The position numbers and the translations under genes were made by a program. From the NCBI RefSeq assembly GCF_051622035.1, contig NC_135357.1, positions 36,439,691 to 36,503,690 on the forward strand: 64,000 nt of DNA. The letters run 5' to 3'. The notes beneath the pieces were generated by a model. It ran no database searches. It was not told the DNA's origin and was given only the letters and a program-made list of their open reading frames with translations. Each line of letters starts with the position of its first letter. Positions within the stretch are counted from its first letter, which is position 1. Shown one piece after another: positions 54,071-64,000 of the stretch. The stretch is from Arctopsyche grandis. Its lineage: Eukaryota; Arthropoda; Insecta; Trichoptera; Hydropsychidae.

Positions 54071-56600
54071 TATATACATATTCAGTATAGTAAATAATTA
54101 TACAAATAAATCAATTAAAATATTGAGGCTACAATTATAAATCTAAATTACATAATGTTTATTATGGGAGACATGTTTATAAATTATATATGTATATTAT
54201 ATGATTATAGTTGAATTTAAAGTACAATATACATGTGTATATTGTACTTGAAATTCAAATTGAATTTAATGTGATTCAAGCATGTATATGTATGAGTTGA
54301 CGATTACTTGTCGATACATTTTTAAAAGATCAAAAAAATTTTATATTTCATAAAAGTAAATTTTTTCGCATATATACAGTAATAAAAATAACAAAATGTG
54401 ATAATTCAAATTGAATTTAATTTGAATGGTAAAATTGTAAGCATTAGAAGTTGTTTTAAAACAAAAAAAAAATGGCGCACGATCACGAAATGAAATGATC
54501 AGGTGTTGTAAACCATTGGAGTCGAGGCTTAAAATTTTCACATGTTAGAATTCTTAAATAAATTTTACTATTTAATGTACGTCAATATTTACGTAATTTT
54601 CCTTCGATATTCCGTAACAAGCGATTTCGCGCACGTCACTAAAATTTTGATCATGGCACATCTGGCTCCCAAAAACTTCATGAATCGTAAGTACGGTTGT
54701 GTAATATTGTACTTACGATAATTCAAGTGCCAGATATTCCGTATTGGTGATTTATGTGTCAACGATTGTTGTGCGTGCAATCGCAATTTCCGCAATAATC
54801 CGTTTACTCACCAAAAGTGGTATGCACTTTTATTTGTAGTTTCGAGGCTATTTAAGTTTCCTTCGAAATTTAGAATGTTCAGTAGTTGGAATCATCCTTG
54901 ATAAAAAAAAAATAGTTTTCTTTTACCCAATAATCTTTTTTTTTTTTTAAAGAAAGGTTTACTCAGTTTCTCGAAAGGCTGTTGACCATTGCCTCAAAGC
55001 TTTACCTTACTTTATTTAACCGTTGGAAGTTATAGTTTAATACCAAGTAGCATATGAAATAAAATGAAGAACATACACCAGAAATGGCAGTTTACTCTTG
55101 TTCAATTTTTCTTCTACTATTTTTTTTTTATATGTGATTGCTCTTCACAAAAAAATCTAGAATGAATTTTGAATTCATTTGTAAATAAAAAACCAACAAG
55201 TTCGATAAACCCGAATTGGGATTTTTTCCTCTTAGAAATGCCAAAATTGCTGTGAATTTTTTCATACGACTGAATGTATCAAGTCAAAAATTTATATTTG
55301 TATTATTTATGTAGTAATTAGATTATTACGCACATTGCGATCGTCCAAAAGACAACTTTTGCCATAAAAATCGTGAATATGGAATATTTGGCTCTCAAGT
55401 TCTCGTTGATAGTTATCGTTGGTATGATGGACTTTTCGGCTGCCTGATTTTTCGTTATAGAGATTTAAGTGACTTTTGGGCGAGCGCTTTGTGGGCAATA
55501 ATCATCGAACCTAATTTACATAGAGTCGATAATCTTTTGGTTACAACTCGTTAGCTGAAAGAAGTATTTTTCTTTAAATCGATATTTTATTTAAGGAATA
55601 TTGACCTTTTGAATTATTTCCTCGTCATATTTAATGTTTGTAATTTTAATAGTGATATTGAGTAATATTAAAAAACAAATTGAACATCCGGTGGCCTGAA
55701 TGTGGAATTCCCTATATTAGCGCTTAAATAAAAACGTTATTAAAGCCGTTCAATAGTATAGAATTTTGTTTTTGACACTTCTTATACATATTCCTTAAAT
55801 TCATTGATAAATAAATTTATGGATTGGTCACATATGATTTTTTTTATAAAATGTGAGTATAACCATATTTATGTTTATTACATCGTCTTATTTTCTATTT
55901 ATTATTTGTAAAAAGTAAACGGCGGAACGGTCACTTTTATTTTGCAAGCTTAGTCCGTCTACCTGAAGGGTTGGACTTTTTTTTTTATTTGAATAATGCT
56001 ATTTATAATCATTTTGTATTTAAAAATTAATTTATTATGGAAAACTATATACCAGTTGTCTATTTATTATACATATATGTATATAAATATAATTTTGTTC
56101 AATAAATTTATGTTTTGTTTGAAAGGATGACATTTCACAACAGCAATTTAGCAAATATAGGCTTACTAGAAAAATTACGAAAAGGAATGGCTCAACAAAT
56201 ATCGTACTTTCGCTTGGTAATAAATCGGTCAAATTAGCAATCGTATAATTCTCAATTGAATTAGAAATTATTAAATTTATCAGAATCTATTAATATTTTG
56301 TATTATTAAAATTGGGATATGTAAATAATATACGATTTTTTTTTTTTTTTGTTAAATATCAAAATACCACAAACGAAGAGTTTGCTTTTCAAAATGCACA
56401 TTATAAACACGAAATGATTGAAGAAACAAACAAACGATTGGTATGTCCTTGTGCTCTTCACACCCAATACGACCCGATAGATGTAAATAAATTGAATTTA
56501 GTGCGTTGAAAAGATCGCACGGTGAAACGTGTACGGTGAAATAACCGGGAATATTTCAGCTCGCAACCAAACTTGGGTGTACTATCCCTGACCGTATTAC
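54071..56600. other. Long AT-rich spacer, no gene seen
   Basis: About 2.5 kb without a convincing gene. A short open frame at 55307-55498 (minus) has no recognisable motif and I do not support it. A near-perfect palindrome lies at 54211-54258. Confidence 0.5.
54211..54258. repeat. 48-bp near-perfect palindrome
   Basis: Arms AAGTACAATATACA and TGTATATTGTACTT around TG, extended outward by TTGAATTT and AAATTCAA. It could form a cruciform or be a tiny foldback relic. Confidence 0.8.
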
Positions 56601-56637
56601 TATAAATAAGGTCGTTTTACGATTTGGAACTCATTCG
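56601..56637 (+). promoter_or_regulatory. H4-1 core promoter
   Basis: TATAAATAAG at 56601 and the histone cap motif TCATTCG at 56631-56637; 31 bp from the first T to the C of CATTCG. This is the undisturbed form with which the H4-2 promoter can be compared. Confidence 0.85.
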
Positions 56638-56702
56638 CCTGCTGCAGCCCGCCCCGAGTGGACGTGCTGTTTCTCGCTCTCGCTCGTCTAGCACTTTGCT
56701 GA

Positions 56703-57020
<318 letters not shown>

Positions 57021-57056
57021 ACAAACAAATCAATTGACATCGACAACAACAACAAA

Positions 57057-57072
57057 GGCCCTTTTCAGGGCC
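57057..57072 (+). terminator. Histone 3' stem-loop of H4-1
   Basis: GGCCCTTTTCAGGGCC then ACCAAAC, 36 bp after the stop. Confidence 0.95.
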
Positions 57073-57520
57073 ACCAAACCATTTACAAAGTTTTCGGTTC
57101 TAGACTTTCATCTGAGCTACATATGTATATATTTGACGTTTGTATAACGGATACACAATTACGATATATAATTACAAAATTTATTATTTTAACTACTGCC
57201 TTGCGTACGTTTAAAATGTAGGCAATATTTGTTTCACCTATACTTTTGAGAACGAACAGCTTTTCAGGGCTACCAAACGTTAATAAACGAATCGGTTTCG
57301 TTTTAAATCACATTACAATAAACAAATGTAAGTCGATGAAAACTCACGCTATCAGTAGCATTTCTTGATATGAAATTGAATTTGACTATGCTATATGTGC
57401 ATTTGCTGAGGGCATTAGTTTGTTTCGCACACTGATTTTGCATATTAATCAATAAAAAAAGAATTAAAATATACCATGTGCGATATTAACACGTCAACAG
57501 TATTAGAATAATTTAGGTGT
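57073..57520. other. Spacer between H4-1 and the LTR piece
   Basis: AT-rich, no gene. Holds the H1-type stem-loop relic at 57257-57271. It ends at TGTAACG, the LTR border. Confidence 0.6.
57257..57271 (+). terminator. Orphan histone stem-loop relic, H1-like
   Basis: AGCTTTTCAGGGCT followed by ACCAAACG. It equals the H1 signal AGCCCTTTTCAGGGCT with two C lost from the 5' arm, and the same ACCAA flank. No histone frame lies upstream of it other than H4-1, which has its own signal 185 bp earlier. Confidence 0.65.
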
Positions 57521-57647
57521 TGTAACGTACGCCCCCGCAGCCGAAGGAGTGGGGGGGAAACTACCCCCGCCCTCGGATGCTGGGGAGTGGGAGAAAGTAC
57601 CGCTACTTTCTCAGCTATAAAAGAAGCGCCCTTTCCTTCGGAAGGAG
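57521..57647 (+). repeat. LTR, upstream part only
   Basis: Starts TGTAACGTACGCCCCCGCAG and matches the first 124 or so bp of the 231-bp LTR, including TATAAAAG, stopping at CTTCGGAAG, within the 13-bp JL target. LINE JL-7 follows. The downstream LTR part is absent. Confidence 0.92.
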
Positions 57648-58479
57648 AGTCATTATAAACGTCATTATAAACGACCAACCAGTCAACTGGACCACGTCTA
57701 CCCGCTACCTGGGGGTAATAATCGACCGCAAATTAACCTGGAGACCCCACATCACTAACGCGGTGCGCAGAGCTAGGGCAGTTGCGTCAAAGCTTTACCC
57801 ACTATGCAAACCCAACAGCAAGCTCTCGCTTAAAAACAAGTGCTTGCTGTATAAATCTATCATCCGCCCACAAATCACGTACGCGAGCCCCGTGTGGGCT
57901 CACACTACCATCTCCAACACATCCATACTCAAACTACAGACAGTTCAAAACAAATTCTTGCGTGCCGCGGGCAACTACGACTGGTACACAAGAAACACTA
58001 TAATTCACAATGACCTAAACATTGACCACCTTGACAAACACGTACACAAACTTGCCGTGAACTACTTCAAGTCTCTCGGCAAGATAGACAACCCTCTGAT
58101 AAATTCCCTCAGTGAGACCAAACTCACGATCAATCAAAGGCCCATCGACATCTTGAAGATGGGTATAGGCTAAACTAGGATAGATAGAATTAATCTGTAA
58201 ATATATATTATGACAACAGTAACCATAAGTTAAGTTAACCAAACCACTAACATAATACTATAGCCTCTAAATATAAAACTAACCATACTAACCGTAACAG
58301 TATCCCATAGTTAATGCACTAACCTATGCTTAGTGTTCTAGCCATCCAAATCAGCAATGCGAGCAGCCGCCAGCCCGCACCACAACATCACCGCGAATCG
58401 GATCCCAGATAATTCGCTAGATCGATAGGCATGGAGTAAACTCCATGGAACTATCTATAAAATATTACCCACTACTACT
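57648..58479 (+). mobile_element. Jockey-like LINE JL-7, 5'-truncated, ends in the H4-2 promoter
   Basis: Begins inside ORF2 (AGTCATTATAAAC, with a 12-bp local repeat), runs through the last 165 or so ORF2 codons (to 58173; TTSTRYLGVIIDRKLTWRPH; KLAVNYFKSLGKIDNPL) and the full 3' UTR. It ends with hairpin 58424-58455, TATAAAATA (58456-58464) and CCACTACTACT, followed directly by H4-2 leader sequence. The 5' junction is with the LTR, at the usual JL target. The two flanks therefore come from different targets. Confidence 0.93.
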
Positions 58480-58493
58480 TCAAAACTCGCTCG
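58456..58493 (+). promoter_or_regulatory. H4-2 core promoter with LINE-derived TATA box
   Basis: The TATA box TATAAAATA (58456) belongs to JL-7. Downstream, CAAAACTCGCTCG aligns with GGAACTCATTCG of H4-1. The distance from the first T to the cap-equivalent base is 32 bp against 31 in H4-1. The LINE has replaced everything upstream of about 58480. Confidence 0.85.
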
Positions 58494-58558
58494 ATTGCTG
58501 CAGCTCGCCACGCGTGGACGTGCTGTTTCTCGCTCTCGTTCGACGAACACTTGGCTGA

Positions 58559-58876
<318 letters not shown>

Positions 58877-58905
58877 ACTAATTAATCGACGTCGACAACA
58901 AAATA

Positions 58906-58922
58906 GGCCCCTTTTCAGGGCC
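58906..58922 (+). terminator. Histone stem-loop of H4-2 with one extra base
   Basis: GGCCCCTTTTCAGGGCC: one C more than the standard 16-base signal, giving a bulge or a shortened stem. The flank ACCAAAT is normal. 30 bp after the stop. Confidence 0.88.
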
Positions 58923-59694
58923 ACCAAATCATTTTAAAACATCGGTTTCCTTTGATTTATGATCCACTTTATAACTGTCTATTTTTTAAAACGAATGCTG
59001 GGTGGAATGAATTATTTCTAATTTATTATCATTAAGCCAATTAGGAGTACTCTGAATATTAAAAATATGGAAGAGGCTTGTAAATCGTGTACGCGAAATT
59101 ATTTTTTTTCAATTACAAAATTAGTGTGCATTGATTGGAGAAAGAAAGCATATAGTATCTAATTCCCGAAAGGAATAGGAAAGTTATAAATGAGAATCGT
59201 GATTTCGTCGTTTGTTTTATTCCTCGGAGAATGTACATATTTGTACGTCTAGTGGCCTGTGTGCACTCTGTAAAATATCGGAATTCGGATCAACATAATT
59301 AATAATTTAAAATTAAATTCATATTGTAAATTTATTATTTTGTTTTTGTCGGCCGATCGTGCGAACGGTCCCTTTCCACGATATACGATTCTAAGGGGAG
59401 AAAGAAACATTTACATGCTCGCAGGCAATAGACAATTATTATAATTACTATACGATTCGATTAGATTACTACCTTCTATATTCCGTACAATTGGCCATCA
59501 TTACTAACCTATTGATAATAAACACGAATTCTGTGACGTTTTAGATCTTAAAATTAAATGCCCCGAATCGTTTTCGTCTACAATAATATACATTTCCTAA
59601 AACGACATTGAAAACACTTTCATCATTAGATGAAAGTATGCTTTATTATTATATTTCGCATAACAATGAGACCTGATTATTTAAGCATATTGGT
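58923..59694. other. AT-rich spacer, no gene seen
   Basis: No frames, repeats or borders recognised. Confidence 0.5.
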
Positions 59695-59710
59695 GGCCCT
59701 GAAAAGGGCC
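59695..59710 (-). terminator. Intact histone stem-loop of the H2B relic
   Basis: On the minus strand GGCCCTTTTCAGGGCC then ACCAATA, perfect, 35 bp after the stop of the H2B fragment. Confidence 0.9.
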
Positions 59711-59744
59711 TTTTGATGTTTTTTGAACGTAAGGACGTTGTCGT

Positions 59745-59771
59745 CTACTTAGTGACGGCTTTGGTGCCTTC
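59745..59771 (-). pseudogene. H2B 3' end fragment
   Basis: Minus strand reads EGTKAVTK and stop, followed by ACGACAACG, like the end of the H2B genes ([14 protein letters not shown], stop, ACGCC). The last five codons YTSSK are missing and everything upstream of EGTK is unrelated AT-rich DNA. It is a truncated H2B copy that kept its stem-loop. Confidence 0.85.
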
Positions 59772-60292
59772 CAAGATTAATTATTATTACAGCCACATGA
59801 ATATTTATTTTATTAATTTCAATTAATTAAACATTTTTCATGTATGCCTAGTACCAAGCCGGCGAGACGTACAGAAACGGAATTGATGTTTCGCAGGGGA
59901 CCCCTGAAATTGAAGTACGAAAAAATGCAGTGCAAAGTATAGGCAACAATACTTGCGGTGGTTTATTATTCAGTTGAATCACGTTGATCACAATATATGA
60001 ATTAGTTAGGTAGAAAAACTGCAAAAAAGCGTTGTATGCCAAGAAAAAGATAACAGCACTTTTATGTAGCAAAAAAAGGTAGAATTATGAGAAGCGGTCA
60101 TAAAACTACTTAAAAATAAAAGCTTTCAAAAAATAGCAGGTAGTTGGGACTGCTAATCGCTAGTTGATAATCCATTAGAATGAAAGGATTATTTACACCA
60201 TCAAGTGCAGTGCTGTAAAAAAAAAACACCAATATGCAAATGAAGAAATTGCTCATTTTAAAACCAAATTTTGATTTAGAAAGAATATTGGT
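59772..60292. other. AT-rich spacer, no gene seen
   Basis: No recognisable gene. It lies between the H2B relic and H2B-2. A stretch near 59860-60140 resembles, in reverse order, the spacer just after H2B-1 (45190-45450), for example AATTCAATTGAATAATAAACCAC there and its complement-like text here. Confidence 0.45.
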
Positions 60293-60308
60293 GGCCCTGA
60301 AAAGGGCC
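60293..60308 (-). terminator. Histone 3' stem-loop of H2B-2
   Basis: On the minus strand GGCCCTTTTCAGGGCC then ACCAATA, 30 bp after the stop. Confidence 0.95.
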
Positions 60309-60338
60309 TTTTTAACGATGGTGCTGAAGCGTCATTGT

Positions 60339-60719
60339 TTATTTGGAGCTGGTGTACTTGGTGACGGCTTTGGTGCCTTCAGAGACGGCGTGCTTGGCCA
60401 ACTCTCCTGGAAGCAGGAGACGGACTGCGGTCTGGATCTCGCGAGAGGTGATGGTGGAGCGCTTGTTGTAGTGGGCGAGACGAGAAGCCTCGGCGGCGAT
60501 GCGCTCGAAGATATCGTTGACGAAGCTATTCATGATGCTCATCGCCTTCGACGAGATGCCGGTGTCGGGGTGCACCTGCTTCAACACCTTGTAGATGTAG
60601 ATGGCGTAACTCTCCTTCCTCCTGCGCTTGTTCTTCTTCTTTCCATCCCCCTTCGAGATGTTCTTCTGGGCTTTGCCGCCAGATTTCTTGGCGGCCTTTC
60701 CACTAGTCTTGGGCGGCAT
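60339..60719 (-). CDS. H2B: Histone H2B (copy 2)
   Basis: 126 codons from ATG at 60719 ([18 protein letters not shown]), complete fold and TKYTSSK end. Differs from copy 1 by T for G at residue 5. Divergent from H2A-2, in the inverse orientation to the first pair. Confidence 0.98.
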   Translation of the reverse strand: MPPKTSGKAAKKSGGKAQKNISKGDGKKKNKRRRKESYAIYIYKVLKQVHPDTGISSKAMSIMNSFVNDIFERIAAEASRLAHYNKRSTITSREIQTAVRLLLPGELAKHAVSEGTKAVTKYTSSK

Positions 60720-61361
<642 letters not shown>

Positions 61362-61394
61362 GCGACACACAAGTCTGTTTTCCCACAATCAAAC

Positions 61395-61410
61395 GGCCCT
61401 TTTCAGGGCC
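61395..61410 (+). terminator. Histone 3' stem-loop of H2A-2
   Basis: GGCCCTTTTCAGGGCC then ACCAATA, 33 bp after the stop. Confidence 0.95.
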
Positions 61411-62675
61411 ACCAATATTTTTAAACGTCTGTTCGGTCATGACAATATTTTCGTTACTGCAATTCAAAAATTGTCGTATTAATTTCGAAATGGATGGGAT
61501 TATTTGTTAAAATCGTCAAATGTCCAAATGGATACTGATACAATAAAAATTTAAAATTAGTCAATCCGATCTTACATATACCATATATCAATATATAGTA
61601 AGATCACATATCCCTTTTACCCGTTCATTATAGAAATAATTTCGAAGAAATGGTGCTTAGGAAACGAGTTACGTGGTTCGTTACAGGAACCATACAACTG
61701 GTATCATATTTTACTAAAATCCCAATACCTCGGATCTTATCTTGATCACAACCATTTTTTTGTAATTCATTAAAATAATTTAATGAATTTTTAATGCAGT
61801 TGTGGCCGGTTCAAAAATTGCATAAATGGTTATTATTTAACATCTTTTCAATAATCACAGGCTCAACGCTTAGAGATATATGAATACCACTCTTCAAATA
61901 ATTTAGAAAATATAAAAAGTAATTTAGAACCTTATGCTATACTGGCAACTGTCATCGCAGTTTGTCTGTCTAAAGTGTTCAAGCATAGTGTTAATTTAAA
62001 TTTCACGTTTTTCCGATTGTCTTTATTTTCCTAATTTTTACAAGTCTCTTTATTAGCTTCTTTTAAATTATCATGATTTGTAATACTTTCATCTTAATTC
62101 TAAATTATATGTAAATAGGTTGTATTTAAAATGAAATAATAAAATAAAATGAAAAAATAGACGCTAAAAAGCGAAACCAAGCTGAGGCTTGTAATAAAAC
62201 GAAGAGCTATGGAATCGAAGTTGTAAATAAAAATTCACCGACTCTTTAAGATGTTCTATAATTAATAGTACATGCCAACTATTAGTCTCCAATTTTGTTG
62301 AACTAAAATCCACTAATAAATTTATATTTAATAAAAATCACGAACTTCCACGAGACGCACATATGAAAAACACGAATTCGGATGTTACTGTGAAAACTAA
62401 TTCCAACGGCGCTTACTTCATTAAATTGATTTGAATGCGAAATTCATACACTATGAACGTACATACTGATTTATTTATTATTTCATACGTTGATGATCAA
62501 ACCCTACCCGGCTAACAACATACGTATGCACATACGCATTTTATGTGATGAAGGTGCAGGCCGTGACACAGAATCTAGTTTTTAATATAGATTTTGTATG
62601 GCCGTTCAGATTAGAAAATCGCGACTGAACTAAATTTGTAAATTATGATAAATAAATCCGAAATATAATTTTTGT
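61411..62675. other. AT-rich spacer, no gene seen
   Basis: No frames of note. A small inverted repeat, GATCTTAC and GTAAGATC, lies at about 61568-61606. Confidence 0.5.
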
Positions 62676-62691
62676 GGCCCTGAAAAGGGCC
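62676..62691 (-). terminator. Histone 3' stem-loop of H3
   Basis: On the minus strand GGCCCTTTTCAGGGCC followed by ACAAAAA, 29 bp after the stop. Confidence 0.95.
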
Positions 62692-62720
62692 GTTTTGTTT
62701 AATAGTAGGTCAGTAGATAT

Positions 62721-63214
<494 letters not shown>

Positions 63215-63239
63215 GCATATGCGAGTGCTGTGATTGGTC

Positions 63240-64000
63240 AGTTTGGGCGGCAAACGCTACCACCTGGTGCGCTTTTACAGTAGCTCTCAAACTGAGAAGA
63301 TACATGATGCAGAATTTATTTTGCATTCAATAATAAAATATATTTATATTTTAACATATGAACTTAATATAGTACCTGCTTAGATATTAAATATAAACAT
63401 TTTATATCCTTGATGTTACAATTAAACTTTTTTTTTCGATTCGTATTAACCCTTTGAATGTTGAGCAACGCCGATTGGCGTTTTTCCAATGGGTCCATAA
63501 GCTTGAAATATACGGCGATAGGCTTTGTTTTTTGAGTATATAAAAAATAAATAAGAATACTTACCGCTAAAAGCCTTTCCAGGTAGTATTGAACATGGTT
63601 CGTGTAATCCGTGTCAATGTTTATAAAGACTGGCTTAGACCGGAATTTCTCAATTTATAACTATAGCAGAATTTCTCGATGGAAATCCCTAACTACTGAG
63701 TATTTTAGATTGTGCCTTGGCACATATGTGGATTGTGAGCATTACATTTTAACAAAAATTAAGAAGATGCAACTAGTTTTGGAACAACACATTCATCAAT
63801 AGACTTCTTTTGTTTATTTTATATTGTTGCAAGATATATTAGAGAGTCTAAACACACCTTTACAAATCTCGAAATCATCGGCGATAGTTATTTTGAGTGG
63901 TGATTTTGGGTTTTTATACCTGCTTTCAGTGGTGTCACCTTAATGGTTTCCGGAAACCCGTTAGAAATTTAAAAAGTCATATAATTTTTTCAAAAATTAT
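63240..64000. other. Spacer to the window end, no gene seen
   Basis: AT-rich. TTAACCCTTTGAATG at about 63447 resembles a piggyBac-type terminal repeat, but no mate was found before the window ends. Confidence 0.45.

Noticed and set aside
55307-55498. 63-codon minus-strand frame in spacer
   Set aside because: No recognisable domain, no neighbouring signals, and AT-rich surroundings; chance frame is likely.
55690-55720. GGTGGCCTGAATGTGG, thought to be another histone stem-loop relic
   Set aside because: Only the GTGGCC part matches; the loop and second arm are absent.
63447-63470. TTAACCCTTTGAATG as a piggyBac end
   Set aside because: The mate repeat and second TTAA were not found before the window ends.

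Overview
The window comes from an arthropod, almost certainly an insect. Its only clear host protein genes are replication-dependent histones: two H2A/H2B pairs, two H4 genes, one H1 and one H3 with the invertebrate H3 sequence. All are intronless and end in the metazoan histone stem-loop. Everything else is AT-rich spacer or transposable elements of kinds common in insects: Jockey- and CR1-type LINEs, Ty3/Gypsy elements, Tc1, MULE/FLYWCH, hAT, piggyBac, Harbinger and several MITEs.

Layout. 0-10.8 kb: a FLYWCH/MULE transposon split by a Tc1 element (1140-2761) and a CR1-like LINE (about 2996-7075), then a Gypsy scrap and a decayed LINE. 10.8-21.5 kb: a broken Gypsy element whose 3' LTR is split by a full-length Jockey-like LINE, then a second broken Gypsy element. 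21.5-28.4 kb: foldback, piggyBac, hAT and LINE debris. 28.4-35.3 kb: two nested Jockey-like LINEs beside an LTR piece. 35.3-39.1 kb: zinc-finger, MULE and Harbinger debris. 39.1-42.5 kb: a solo LTR split by another Jockey-like LINE. 43.9-63.2 kb: the histone cluster, invaded by a young, whole-looking Gypsy element (49104-54066) and, just upstream of the second H4 gene, by an LTR-LINE chimera.

Main discovery. Seven copies of one Jockey-like LINE family (called JL-1 to JL-7 in window order) are present. At four loci a JL copy meets the same short target in the 231-bp LTR of the local Gypsy family. The target lies about 31 bp downstream of the LTR TATA box, at the predicted transcription start, and JL is always in the sense of LTR transcription. 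Two copies keep a perfect 13-bp target duplication with different 5' ends, so they are independent insertions. The JL 3' end has no poly(A); it ends in a hairpin followed by its own TATAAAATA, placed so that the TATA-to-start distance of the invaded promoter is restored to within about 1 bp. The second H4 gene has this JL tail as its TATA box at the normal histone spacing, and JL-5 sits at the 5' end (start site) of JL-4 with a 12-bp duplication. I infer a LINE that inserts at Pol II start sites, borrows the upstream TATA box for its own RNA and returns a TATA box to the gene it interrupts. One insertion (JL-3) does not fit well and is reported as such.

The histone genes share a compact plan. 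H3, H2A and H4 have a TATA-like box about 30 bp upstream of a CATTCG cap motif, H2A and H2B are divergent with shared upstream DNA, and H1 shows no TATA box. Relic histone stem-loops and an H2B 3' fragment show that histone copies have also been lost here.
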